Below are positions 55,279 to 64,000 of a stretch of DNA of 64,000 bases, in pieces (positions within the stretch are counted from its first letter, which is position 1; every line of letters starts with the position of its first letter). The DNA is taken from the NCBI RefSeq assembly GCF_026684035.1, contig NZ_CP113361.1, positions 2,170,001-2,234,000 of the forward strand, written 5' to 3'. A program made the position numbers and the translations under genes. This DNA is from Methanogenium organophilum (GTDB lineage Archaea > Halobacteriota > Methanomicrobia > Methanomicrobiales > Methanomicrobiaceae). The notes under the pieces are model-generated. The model was not told the origin of the DNA and ran no database searches. It saw only the letters and a program-made list of their open reading frames with translations.

Positions 55279-58200
55279 TCATTCAATGCTATAATTGATG
55301 ATCATATAGGCATTTTTAATATCATCACTCTTCAATTTTCGGACTGGATGTTCATATTCTTCCTTTAATTGTATTTTCCAATCAAAAAATTTCCATTTAC
55401 CTAAAACCGGCGTCCCTTGTGGAATATCACTCTTTTCAAAATGATGCACTCCCTTATCGATTTGATCCACAACCATTTGTTCAAGAGTCGAGGTGATCGT
55501 ACCTGGAAGCTGCAGTTTAAACGAGTAAATATCTTCATGGGTGCTCTCAACAATTAGGTCCACCTTATTAAGCTTTGAAATTTTATTTCGTGCATAGAAC
55601 GGAAGATGCTTGTTCTCTAGCGTAAATACCAGTTCTTGATCCGGTTCCTCAGAAGGATGAATAAATCGATACCACTCATTGCCAAATTCATGGTTCAGAA
55701 TAATAAAAAGGAACCCAGCGTTGGGTAATACTAATTCTATGTTGGCTTTTGCAGCATTAACAAGATTATTATCTCCGGCCTCTGCTGTGTAGCGAATGTG
55801 CAGAATCACATCCGAAATCGTGGAAAAGTCAAACTGATTATTTTCTTTAGGTAGATTGATCTGCCATTCACTGACTACTCCGGCGCCTTCAAAAGGCAGA
55901 TATCGATCATCGCTGAAGTTCAATTCAAAGACTCCAGCATCATTTTGGCCATGACTGGTAGCAATGGATTGAACGGGTACATTACCTCGAATAAATCGGG
56001 GGGTATCTGGATCCAGAGGATCTCCGTATCCACTCGTAGTGTCGTTTGTTATACGAACACCATTATTAGTGAGTGAAAGTGTGCAATTTATGCTGGTATA
56101 TGGCCCTACCACACAGGGTATGGTAATTGAAACTGATTTTATCCTGCGTTGGTAGTGTCCGGGATAATCCATATCAAATAACCATTCCGGCAATGTTACC
56201 GAACAGTGCCCTTTCTCCTTCAACATCAACAAGCTAACCGGTTGAACCTGAGCTAGTGAGATATGCTTAATAATCTCCAATTGTCGTTTATGCTCATCGA
56301 GGTATGAGGTCTCCATACGATGTATGTCATTGGCTAACTTCTCTCCTGCAAGGAGACCTTTTTTCATACTATCCCAATAACCAAACTGAATAAATGAGGT
56401 GTCAAATATTCCAAGCTCGAACTGATAACATTTTTCAGCCTTCTTTGCCATATCATAAGCAAGCTGGTAGCTCTGGAAATAGACGGTAGCAAGGTTATTT
56501 AGCATCCAATTGAACAATTGCTGATTAGTGTACTTACTTCGCATGTATTCGTCAACTGATTTTGCGTGTTCGATTTGCAACTCTTCGTTTTCGAATTCTT
56601 TTTCAGTTATCAGATAACGAATTCGTGCAGCCTCAACCTGTTTTGCCAATTGTACTTTCTCTTTTTCAGCAAGTGTTTTTTGGAATTGGTTCTCATCATG
56701 ACGTCTTGTATATCCCCCTTGAGTTTGTACCATTTCAGCAGAAGCATGTAAACAGCTTCCAAGACCATGGAAAAATGCCGCAAAAGCAGCAGATGCGTTG
56801 GCCATACTTTCACCACCATATTCGACAGTCAGAGTTGGCGTGCCACCAAATCCCGTTGCTCCTGCCTTAAATTTAGGAGCCAGATGAGAACTGGCAGCAA
56901 CCGTCGAAGAAATTGTCGCTGCGATCTCTGAACCTATTCCTATGCCGTGTAACCAAACACCTGATACCTCAAAATCGTTCATTCGTGGTAATGATTCATA
57001 GTAAGTAATCTTTTTATCGAGCACTTCAATTCCTTTTTCAAAACCGGCCCATGCTTCTTTTGCCTCTGAAATCTGCTGTTTTCGGACTTCTCTTATAGCT
57101 TCGAGCGTATGTATCTCATGAGAAGAACGAAGGAGTGCCAAACTCTCTGCATCTTTTTTCTCTAAAGCCGAGAGTATTTTGTCACCAAGGGATTTTACTA
57201 CATTACAAAACTCTAATGCCCTATGTGATAAAACTCGGAAACGGTAATATCCTTGGGAAACGGCAGTATCACTCAGTACACTGCTGAGATCAATTCCTGC
57301 TGCTGCTGCTTTTACTAGCAATGCTGGATCAATCGGTGGTTCGAATAATGGCAACTCACGGACAATTCCTTCAATATTCATGCAATGCCGTATATTGAAC
57401 AACCGGCCTTCCACAGTATTCCAATACTCTAATAAATCATCGTTGTTTGGGATGCTAAAATAAAATATGTCAAGAGTTGGCAGGGGTTCAGTTTCTTTTC
57501 GGGGACGGAAGGGAGTCACAGGAGTGTCCGTAAAATTCTCCATTAATACTTCTACCCTTTTATTACCGAAGGGATCTAAATTACCGTCAGCAACCATTTC
57601 GTTGTACGACAGATCTTTGTGTTGAACGTTTGGAATCTTTGTTGGACGTGTGCCGAGTAGTTCGTAAGCCAGGATATAGAGTGTGGTGGCTTCGTTGAGG
57701 GATTCTATTGTATCCCTCCTGAATAATTGATCGCCCCAGGCAACGAGGTTGTCAATATACTTCATTACAACCATTTTTTGATATGCAATCGGTCGATAAC
57801 GAGCAATTGAATGAGGTTTGAATGGATTGTTCTTCCATGCCCTTATTTGATCAAGGTTTGTATTGATGTTCTTAAGGAGATTTTCAATGCGCTGTTTCCG
57901 ATAATCTTCACTGTTTTGCTCGAAGAAAGGTTTGGTAATCCAGTAGCGCTGTGGTACATTGAGAGCTTCTGTATTTGTGGGATCGAAGATATAGTGGAAC
58001 CAACGCATTGCTTCCTCGAACCGCTGATTCTGGCTGAGCTTACAGGCAATCAATAGGGGAGCATGGAAAAATATTTCCCAGTTATATATTGCATATGCAC
58101 CGTACTGGCTGAAATCAATAATATCACGCTCTGTTGTCGTATCCGGGAGGCATTTTAAGTTGGGGCGATAACTAGAGTCGAATCTAAATGTATTTGTTGG

Positions 58201-61200
58201 ATAGAATGATTGCGGGAATAGCTGAATTCGACGGTTTAATAATCCATCTATGCCACTACGGTATAATTCACGGATGAAAAGGGCAGCATACGGGTGGTAA
58301 AAAGGATAGACGAAATATTTGAAATACTGGAATGTGTTGTTAGCACCAAGGATGGGCTCTTGCCATTCAGGTCTGATGAAGAAAATCCTCTCCCTATCTT
58401 GGTAGAAAAATGGAGTCTGCCCCCATCGTGTATCCGGAATTTCGCCCACCATCTTTCTGAGTAGCTGCACTTGATCTTTGGTTAACGAAAATTCACCGGC
58501 AAGCTCAGAAATAATTAATTCTCTGTTCTGATCTGTAAGTATTGAGAGTCGGTATTCTAAGAGCCGTTCTTCATCCTTGTTCAATGCTAAAGAATTCCCA
58601 ATCTCAGAAATGTAGTTATTCCATGCCGAAAGTTCGAATCGAAAATTCTGAGGTGCAATAATTACTTCGAACGGCGATATGGCACCTTCTAGCACTGTCG
58701 TTGTTGAGTTGTTTTCTAGAATGTTCAACAGGCTCGTATTGCTCCTTAAACGATTATTTGTTAGACGAGAATTTGAATAATGCATTCCCTCGGGAAGCAC
58801 AAGGCGAGGAGCGATCTGATATCTTCCCTCCATACGTGTGATGGTTTCACCTGCATCCCCAAAGTTATCATGAACGTATCGATAGGAATCGGTTGAAACT
58901 AGGTCTTCAGAAGCAATACCTTCGCTATTCATAATCCGATAAAAACCTGCCAATGGTTTCAGCTTGACATCTACTACTTCCCCATCAAATACAAAAGAAG
59001 AAGAATGCCAAGGAAGTGCCGTCTCATCGTACCTAAAAGCAGTAGCGTATTCTTTTACAATCTTACCTTTAACAATCTTGTAGGGATCATAGAATCTTGT
59101 GTTGTTGAAATATCGAGAAGAAGAAATGTAAATATCCAGCCATAATTGGTTCTTCAGGCTCTTATACCGTGGTTTTAAAGTGTACGAGAAGAGTGGGCGC
59201 TCCCAAGGATGAATGAGCTTCTGCTGGGAAACTTTCTTCGACGCCCATCCTCTCTCCTTCTTGACACTCCATGCGAGTTGAATCTCCAGCATTTTCGGTG
59301 GTTCTGGGGAATCAGCCGGTGCATCTTCATCTGTTAATGTTGCTGGAGGTTGCTTCTTTATTTTCTGGGGTTTTTCCGTGAAAATCAACCAGAATAAATA
59401 GACCTTACGATTGAAAACCACCGGAATAACGTGATCGCCGATGATATCCAACTCGATTTTCTCCCAGGCTGTCCAGATACCATAACTTAAATCAAACTGA
59501 CGATAGTAATAAACGGCAGGCTGAGATCTTGTTCTGCCGATGACGTGAATCACATTGACATTTGGTGGTAGATCATCATTGGGATTCTCGTCATCCAATT
59601 CATGGTAGATGCCGATTATTTCAAGTCGGGATACTTCATGAACTTTTTCTAAATAATGTATATAGGCAGTTTCAACATTTTCATGCGTAATCTCATTCTG
59701 TAAAATTTCATTTTCCAATTCCTCAAAGAATGGCGACTTATCATCTCTTAGTTCTGGCTCGATCCAATTCTCTGGGTAGAGGAACACCTTTCGGTTTGCC
59801 TCCCATATTCTGTAATTCTTCATCCATTTCCATTGTTTCCAACTGTCCAGCGATACTGTGTCTTCCGACTCTTCCTTGGAAATTTGAACATAGGGTTTTT
59901 CAAGATTGAGGAAACAGCGCTGTACAAACATCTGTATCGAGCCGATCGCCTGTTTAATTCGAGAAGTTAACTGGCAGGCGCTCATATCGACATCTATCAG
60001 GAAATAACGCAATAAATCATTAGAATTCTGCCAATATTTCGGATTCGCATAATTTTCATTGTTAAAATATATTTCCTCTTCTTCTGTTCTCAGAGAACGT
60101 TCAATCAAAAAATTTACTAGTGCATATTGTTTACTCTCGCGTAATTCGTCTTGAAATGGGGTCAGTATTGATAGCCAGGTACTATAATCGTGTTTTGATT
60201 TTGCAACCTGTTTTATCTGTTGAGCTGAATGGAATTGTATGTCTTCATCACATTTCGCCCAGTTTAGAATCGTACATACTTCCACCCCAAGCCGTTTAAC
60301 CTGGTTGAAACACCTTTGTAGACGGATATATATGTCTGGATTGGCATAATCAGAAATTTCGCCAGGTTGTATTAGTTCTCCATGTTGAAGCTGCCACTCT
60401 AAGTGTAATGCTTTCAGGTCGTCCTCTTTCCAAGTAGTCAGTTTGCTTATGGCTCCAAGTACATCCTCGATACTCGGAGTATTATCTGCAGCCAACGAGA
60501 AGATATGTCTTAACGAAACCTCTTCTGGTTCGGGATATTGAGACCTGAAATGTAACCATTTGTAAAGGGCCAACCACGGTTGGAAGGGGGGCTGTACTTG
60601 CGTATCCGCAATTGGCAGAGTGTTAAGATCAAGCAACTTAAATTGTTCAGATCTTGTCAATAGCCATTCCAGATCGTATTTATCCTTTATTGCGTGCCTC
60701 TTTACAATCAGCGAGGCTTTATGCAATAGATAATAGCTATTGTAGATATCCGGGTAGTTTATTGAAGTAATCTCAGTGAGGTACTCATTATTACTGTCCC
60801 TCTCTGTTATTTTATCACCTGACAGGTGATAGATTACTTTCCTTTGAAGGGTTAGATTCTGCACGAGCAAGCGCGCTTGGTTGTCGGTCAATGAGAATGA
60901 CGTGGCTATTTGGGATATTATTTGACCCTGTTTTTGAAGGCGATCCTGCAGGTTAATAGCTTCGAATAATAAACTGGTCTCTTGTGTTCTATCGCCCCCC
61001 TCTGTAGGAGCAAGTGTTGATACGAAATCAGCAATCGCCGATATAATTTGCTCAAGATCCTGAAGACGCCCATGGGAGCTGACTTGTTGCCAACATAATA
61101 AATCAAGCTGTTCGAGAACTGACTGTGCCTGGTCGTCCTCTAAAGAACACTGCGCGGAAATTTGAGAGATAATTTCTTCCTCTTTATGAACGGATATACT

Positions 61201-64000
61201 TTGCAAACTATCTCTCAAAGACCTGATAAACTGGGTTATTACCTCTTCCCGCAGACCAAACGGGGAGTCTGGCTGATAATTTAAAATGTAATCTATTTCT
61301 TGGATCAAAAATCCTGACTTTTGTACCCATTCGTACAACTCGATAAAATTAAGAGTCTGTTTTGGTGAGGCAAATACATCCGCCACTCCTGACAGATCTA
61401 GGAGAATCAGCAGGTCTTTTACTGGTACATTCAGCCCTCTCGCGAGATTGACATGATTGTAAATAAACGAGAGATTCGCAAGATCAAGACTATCATTAAT
61501 CCTCCCCATAAGTGAACTTAATTCTGTCTCGGTAATGGAGAGCGCAGCAAGAATAGTTGATTTATGTTCTGTAAGTTTACCTTGTCCTGAAAGTGTTAAT
61601 TGATAGGTGGGATCGATTGGATTAATGATAGCAGGATTTTGGAATAAATTGATATAAAGGGGCTGAATAATCTTCTCTGGGTCTCCTGGTTTCGCCCGTT
61701 CTTCGGTATTGATCTGGTTAAAGAAACTCAAGACGGTTTCGAATGGAAGCCGTAACTTTTCCTGTAATTGCTTGAATTGTTTCAATCGTATCAATGTATC
61801 CTTGTCAACTTTACCATTACCTACTCTGTCGGAGCGAATTAGGAGGTCTAACTCCCACATCTCCCAGCCTGTCTTTCGCCACAAGCGAAGAAAACGGTGT
61901 ATCTTGTCGAATTGTGTGGCAGAAAAATTTTTAATATAATGTTTATCCGGATCGCAACTTTCAATGGGTCTTCTTTCGATATTCAGTTTTTCAGCAAAGA
62001 CAGCAGTAAAGATAGCAGGATTGAACCATTTAACGTCTATGAGTTGCAATAATTCCTGATAATTTATTTTGGCGTGATTAAGGAACTTGGAAACCTTAAC
62101 TTCGGAAACCGATGTGTCGAACCCCCAGAACAAATCCAGTTTTTGCGTATTTTCAAAAGGTGTTACAATTATACTCGTTTCATGCGGGGATATCCCCCAA
62201 AAATCGCCTGCAATGTTTAGATCTAAGGGAAATGTATTGCTACCCTTTGGGGCTTGGAATGCTTCCATCAATTCATACCGGCTGATTCCCAGGTGCTGAA
62301 GAAATATGCGCGATTCTTCCTGCCAGAGGTCAAATGAGATATTCATAGGGTAATCGGCAGTTCGTAGGATATCATATGCCTCTTTACAGATATTTTCAGG
62401 AAAAGCCCGCAATTCCTGCTTTGTTCGTGTGGTCTGGGGGTTGAATGTTACTTGCCCATTATTATTCGGCTCAATGACAGCATTTTCCAAAATTTCACAC
62501 ACAAGATCGATATAGGGTAATGGAGTGTCCGTATTCTCACAATTCAGTTTTATTTCTCCTATATCTGGACGACGCTCGAAGAGTTTATTCTTGACTGATT
62601 TTCCATCCTCTTCGGAATCCTGATTTCCGAGGAATCGTAATAAGTCGGTGAGATATGCGGGAGCGCCGTATACGGATTGGCAATGCTTACATTCACAAAA
62701 ATCCAGTGAACCAAAGAGTGTTTCAAGGTTTGGGATATCTTCCAAGTACTCAGAAAATTCTTCCTTAGTGAAGGTATGATGTGCAACAGCCTGTGGATTT
62801 GTCCGATGTAATTCAAACCGATATTCGGCTATTCTAGCTAAAACCTGGGCATATTGAAACTCAGCAAAACCATATATAGTCAAAGCAGTACGCTGGTTAA
62901 TGCCATTCCTTTCTAATATCCCAACAAATCTCTCTTTGCCAAGTGATACGATCTGAGCAGAACTATGAATTTTTTCATCCAATAACACGCGGCCTACGGC
63001 TGCACTAGGTGCAATACGATGTACTCTTTGCATGACCCTGGCTTCAGTACGCACGTATTCTGGAATATCAGGACGTTTTTCCCTGAAAAACGTATCAAGG
63101 TTGGTAGTGCGAAGATCAAAATCCGGGTGCGTATCGAGAAAATCAATTATCGTGTCGATATTGGATAAACCATGTTTATTGCTTGTTTTTATTGCAGCGG
63201 TAAAGGCAAGAGCAGGGAATAGTTTTTCGCTCTGACTGACCAATATGGCTGCATAATTATTTTTCTTCTTCTCAAGGGTACTACCATCAATCCACTCTGG
63301 GAGATCAGTATCATTCTCCTCAATCAACTCTGTCCATTGCTTATGTGTCAGTTTCACCAGTTGCCTTGGGATTATATTTTTTGATTTCAGAAAGGAGAGC
63401 GTAGGTTCATGGTTTTTGGTAATGTAGCCGAGATTCACGGTTTTCTCGAAGTCCTCCACCGCCATTGTTCCGCCAAATTCATTGGCACGATCTTTAAGAT
63501 CAATCCAGAAATTATCATTAAAATTTTTATGCTTTACAAAGGTATCAGCAATTTTACTATAATTGATCCGATCCACGAGAGATATCTCAAGGAGGGATTT
63601 GATACTTCCATTTCCAATGAGGATGGGCTTTTCTAGAGTATAACTTTGTTTGAGAGAGGAAAGGGCTGCCAGAATTTGCTCTTTCTTCTGGCTTATTACA
63701 ACAGGGATGAAATTTTCTTTTATTGCAGTATTTAAGGCCCGCGTTTGAAGTTCGGTTTCCATGAAGACCAAACCATTAACGGTCTGATCAACCAATTCCT
63801 CAATTTTGGTCCATTCTTCTGTACTTCCTAGTAAATCGCTTGGAAGAGTGGAGGGCAGACTTTGTCGAATGAAAGCATAAATCGCTTCAGGAGATATTAT
63901 TGGACTATCCAGCTTTCTATAGATGTGATGCGAGAGCAACAAACGCATCACATCTTCTTGGGATTGTCCTGCATTTAACGCTAGGTGGGTAATATCCTGT
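55279..64000 (-). CDS. Tc-toxin A-subunit (TcA)-like giant protein, 5' end outside window
   Basis: One frame of over 2,900 codons without a stop, open to the window edge (first readable residues QDITHLALNAG), so the start lies to the right. Residues are numbered from GTG 63951. Helical N-terminal part to about 1300, with the TcA signature DFCECKHCQSVYGAPAYLTD near 417 and RRPDIGEIKLNCENTDTPLP near 470. WKQWKWMKNYRIWEANRK and FLYPENWIEPELRDDKS near 1350-1400 start the neuraminidase-like part. AIYNWEIFFHAPLLIA and RWFHYIFDPTNTE lie near 1950-1990; RLFNIRHCMNIEGIVRELP and FEPPIDPALLVKAAAAG near 2180. A Gly/Ala-rich segment between long helices (2330-2420) fits the pore tip; ELGIFDTSFIQFGYWDS, SVTLPEWLFDMDYPGHY and VVGPYTSINCTL precede the TcB-binding end. 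In bacteria TcA pentamers bind cells and inject a TcB-TcC cargo. No TcB or TcC is in this window. Base composition is far more A+T-rich than the neighbours, suggesting transfer. Confidence 0.88.
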   Translation of the reverse strand, partial: QDITHLALNAGQSQEDVMRLLLSHHIYRKLDSPIISPEAIYAFIRQSLPSTLPSDLLGSTEEWTKIEELVDQTVNGLVFMETELQTRALNTAIKENFIPVVISQKKEQILAALSSLKQSYTLEKPILIGNGSIKSLLEISLVDRINYSKIADTFVKHKNFNDNFWIDLKDRANEFGGTMAVEDFEKTVNLGYITKNHEPTLSFLKSKNIIPRQLVKLTHKQWTELIEENDTDLPEWIDGSTLEKKKNNYAAILVSQSEKLFPALAFTAAIKTSNKHGLSNIDTIIDFLDTHPDFDLRTTNLDTFFREKRPDIPEYVRTEARVMQRVHRIAPSAAVGRVLLDEKIHSSAQIVSLGKERFVGILERNGINQRTALTIYGFAEFQYAQVLARIAEYRFELHRTNPQAVAHHTFTKEEFSEYLEDIPNLETLFGSLDFCECKHCQSVYGAPAYLTDLLRFLGNQDSEEDGKSVKNKLFERRPDIGEIKLNCENTDTPLPYIDLVCEILENAVIEPNNNGQVTFNPQTTRTKQELRAFPENICKEAYDILRTADYPMNISFDLWQEESRIFLQHLGISRYELMEAFQAPKGSNTFPLDLNIAGDFWGISPHETSIIVTPFENTQKLDLFWGFDTSVSEVKVSKFLNHAKINYQELLQLIDVKWFNPAIFTAVFAEKLNIERRPIESCDPDKHYIKNFSATQFDKIHRFLRLWRKTGWEMWELDLLIRSDRVGNGKVDKDTLIRLKQFKQLQEKLRLPFETVLSFFNQINTEERAKPGDPEKIIQPLYINLFQNPAIINPIDPTYQLTLSGQGKLTEHKSTILAALSITETELSSLMGRINDSLDLANLSFIYNHVNLARGLNVPVKDLLILLDLSGVADVFASPKQTLNFIELYEWVQKSGFLIQEIDYILNYQPDSPFGLREEVITQFIRSLRDSLQSISVHKEEEIISQISAQCSLEDDQAQSVLEQLDLLCWQQVSSHGRLQDLEQIISAIADFVSTLAPTEGGDRTQETSLLFEAINLQDRLQKQGQIISQIATSFSLTDNQARLLVQNLTLQRKVIYHLSGDKITERDSNNEYLTEITSINYPDIYNSYYLLHKASLIVKRHAIKDKYDLEWLLTRSEQFKLLDLNTLPIADTQVQPPFQPWLALYKWLHFRSQYPEPEEVSLRHIFSLAADNTPSIEDVLGAISKLTTWKEDDLKALHLEWQLQHGELIQPGEISDYANPDIYIRLQRCFNQVKRLGVEVCTILNWAKCDEDIQFHSAQQIKQVAKSKHDYSTWLSILTPFQDELRESKQYALVNFLIERSLRTEEEEIYFNNENYANPKYWQNSNDLLRYFLIDVDMSACQLTSRIKQAIGSIQMFVQRCFLNLEKPYVQISKEESEDTVSLDSWKQWKWMKNYRIWEANRKVFLYPENWIEPELRDDKSPFFEELENEILQNEITHENVETAYIHYLEKVHEVSRLEIIGIYHELDDENPNDDLPPNVNVIHVIGRTRSQPAVYYYRQFDLSYGIWTAWEKIELDIIGDHVIPVVFNRKVYLFWLIFTEKPQKIKKQPPATLTDEDAPADSPEPPKMLEIQLAWSVKKERGWASKKVSQQKLIHPWERPLFSYTLKPRYKSLKNQLWLDIYISSSRYFNNTRFYDPYKIVKGKIVKEYATAFRYDETALPWHSSSFVFDGEVVDVKLKPLAGFYRIMNSEGIASEDLVSTDSYRYVHDNFGDAGETITRMEGRYQIAPRLVLPEGMHYSNSRLTNNRLRSNTSLLNILENNSTTTVLEGAISPFEVIIAPQNFRFELSAWNNYISEIGNSLALNKDEERLLEYRLSILTDQNRELIISELAGEFSLTKDQVQLLRKMVGEIPDTRWGQTPFFYQDRERIFFIRPEWQEPILGANNTFQYFKYFVYPFYHPYAALFIRELYRSGIDGLLNRRIQLFPQSFYPTNTFRFDSSYRPNLKCLPDTTTERDIIDFSQYGAYAIYNWEIFFHAPLLIACKLSQNQRFEEAMRWFHYIFDPTNTEALNVPQRYWITKPFFEQNSEDYRKQRIENLLKNINTNLDQIRAWKNNPFKPHSIARYRPIAYQKMVVMKYIDNLVAWGDQLFRRDTIESLNEATTLYILAYELLGTRPTKIPNVQHKDLSYNEMVADGNLDPFGNKRVEVLMENFTDTPVTPFRPRKETEPLPTLDIFYFSIPNNDDLLEYWNTVEGRLFNIRHCMNIEGIVRELPLFEPPIDPALLVKAAAAGIDLSSVLSDTAVSQGYYRFRVLSHRALEFCNVVKSLGDKILSALEKKDAESLALLRSSHEIHTLEAIREVRKQQISEAKEAWAGFEKGIEVLDKKITYYESLPRMNDFEVSGVWLHGIGIGSEIAATISSTVAASSHLAPKFKAGATGFGGTPTLTVEYGGESMANASAAFAAFFHGLGSCLHASAEMVQTQGGYTRRHDENQFQKTLAEKEKVQLAKQVEAARIRYLITEKEFENEELQIEHAKSVDEYMRSKYTNQQLFNWMLNNLATVYFQSYQLAYDMAKKAEKCYQFELGIFDTSFIQFGYWDSMKKGLLAGEKLANDIHRMETSYLDEHKRQLEIIKHISLAQVQPVSLLMLKEKGHCSVTLPEWLFDMDYPGHYQRRIKSVSITIPCVVGPYTSINCTLSLTNNGVRITNDTTSGYGDPLDPDTPRFIRGNVPVQSIATSHGQNDAGVFELNFSDDRYLPFEGAGVVSEWQINLPKENNQFDFSTISDVILHIRYTAEAGDNNLVNAAKANIELVLPNAGFLFIILNHEFGNEWYRFIHPSEEPDQELVFTLENKHLPFYARNKISKLNKVDLIVESTHEDIYSFKLQLPGTITSTLEQMVVDQIDKGVHHFEKSDIPQGTPVLGKWKFFDWKIQLKEEYEHPVRKLKSDDIKNAYMIINYSIE

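Noticed and set aside
58620..58660. GTTCGAATC tRNA T-loop-like sequence
   Set aside because: Lies inside the TcA-like coding frame and no acceptor or anticodon stem can be formed around it.
55279..64000. S-layer protein, NRPS/PKS or adhesin as explanation for the giant frame
   Set aside because: No carrier, adenylation or Ig-like repeats; the ordered blocks are those of TcA proteins.

Overview
This window comes from a methanogenic euryarchaeon, most probably of the order Methanomicrobiales (order inferred from gene content and G+C; genus not determined). The evidence is a methanogenesis marker 14 protein, CobY and CobD of archaeal cobalamin synthesis, archaeal DnaG, FtsZ2 with its conserved C-terminal tail, RaSEA for archaeosine, CarS and a Tes-type tetraether lipid synthase, an HxlB isomerase, UPF0058 and DUF373 proteins, and a tRNA-Ser(UGA) with an upstream TATA-like box.

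Layout. 0-5 kb: end of a secreted protein, an intergenic stretch with strong purine/pyrimidine strand bias, a DUF373 membrane protein, a coiled-coil protein, then a cell-division operon (ribbon-helix-helix regulator, unknown 58-residue protein, ftsZ2) behind a repeat-rich control region. 5-12 kb: cobD-cobY, a LOR/SDH-domain enzyme, RaSEA, a secreted protein, tRNA-Ser and hypC-hypA-hypE. 12-28 kb: GNAT/DUF2156 pair, pyrC, dnaG, an ATP-grasp ligase, tes facing carS-pyrE-purD-argF, a marker-14 operon, argG and a flavin reductase. 28-41 kb: HEAT protein, secreted beta-propeller, a degenerate family B polymerase with an upstream partner, an hxlB-aminotransferase-M42 peptidase operon, a DNA methyltransferase, a small ferritin-like protein, an aldehyde dehydrogenase and exonuclease III. 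41-54.5 kb: a tandem repeat block, class I aldolase, M1 aminopeptidase, a lipoprotein, an adenylate-forming ligase, LemA/DUF2207, a redox operon (glutaredoxin-like, ferredoxin-thioredoxin-reductase/rubredoxin fusion, 2H phosphoesterase) and a DUF255 protein.

55-64 kb: one minus-strand reading frame of more than 2,900 codons, visibly A+T-richer than the rest and still open at the right edge. It is a Tc-toxin A-subunit (TcA) type protein with the TcA signature blocks and an intact C-terminal pore/TcB-binding region. A Tc-type toxin protein on a methanogen chromosome is the most unusual item here. No TcB or TcC gene is in the window; any partner would have to lie beyond the right edge or elsewhere.

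A second unexplained layer is a family of structured intergenic repeats. At least five elements of about 90 nt have three successive hairpins and a constant GTCGCA box. A second type, with a gene-free tandem array of roughly 257-262 nt period, lies at 41.3-42.0 kb. Other items worth attention are a probable non-AUG start for carS, the FtsZ2 control region, and a family B polymerase whose exonuclease and motif C carboxylates are altered.
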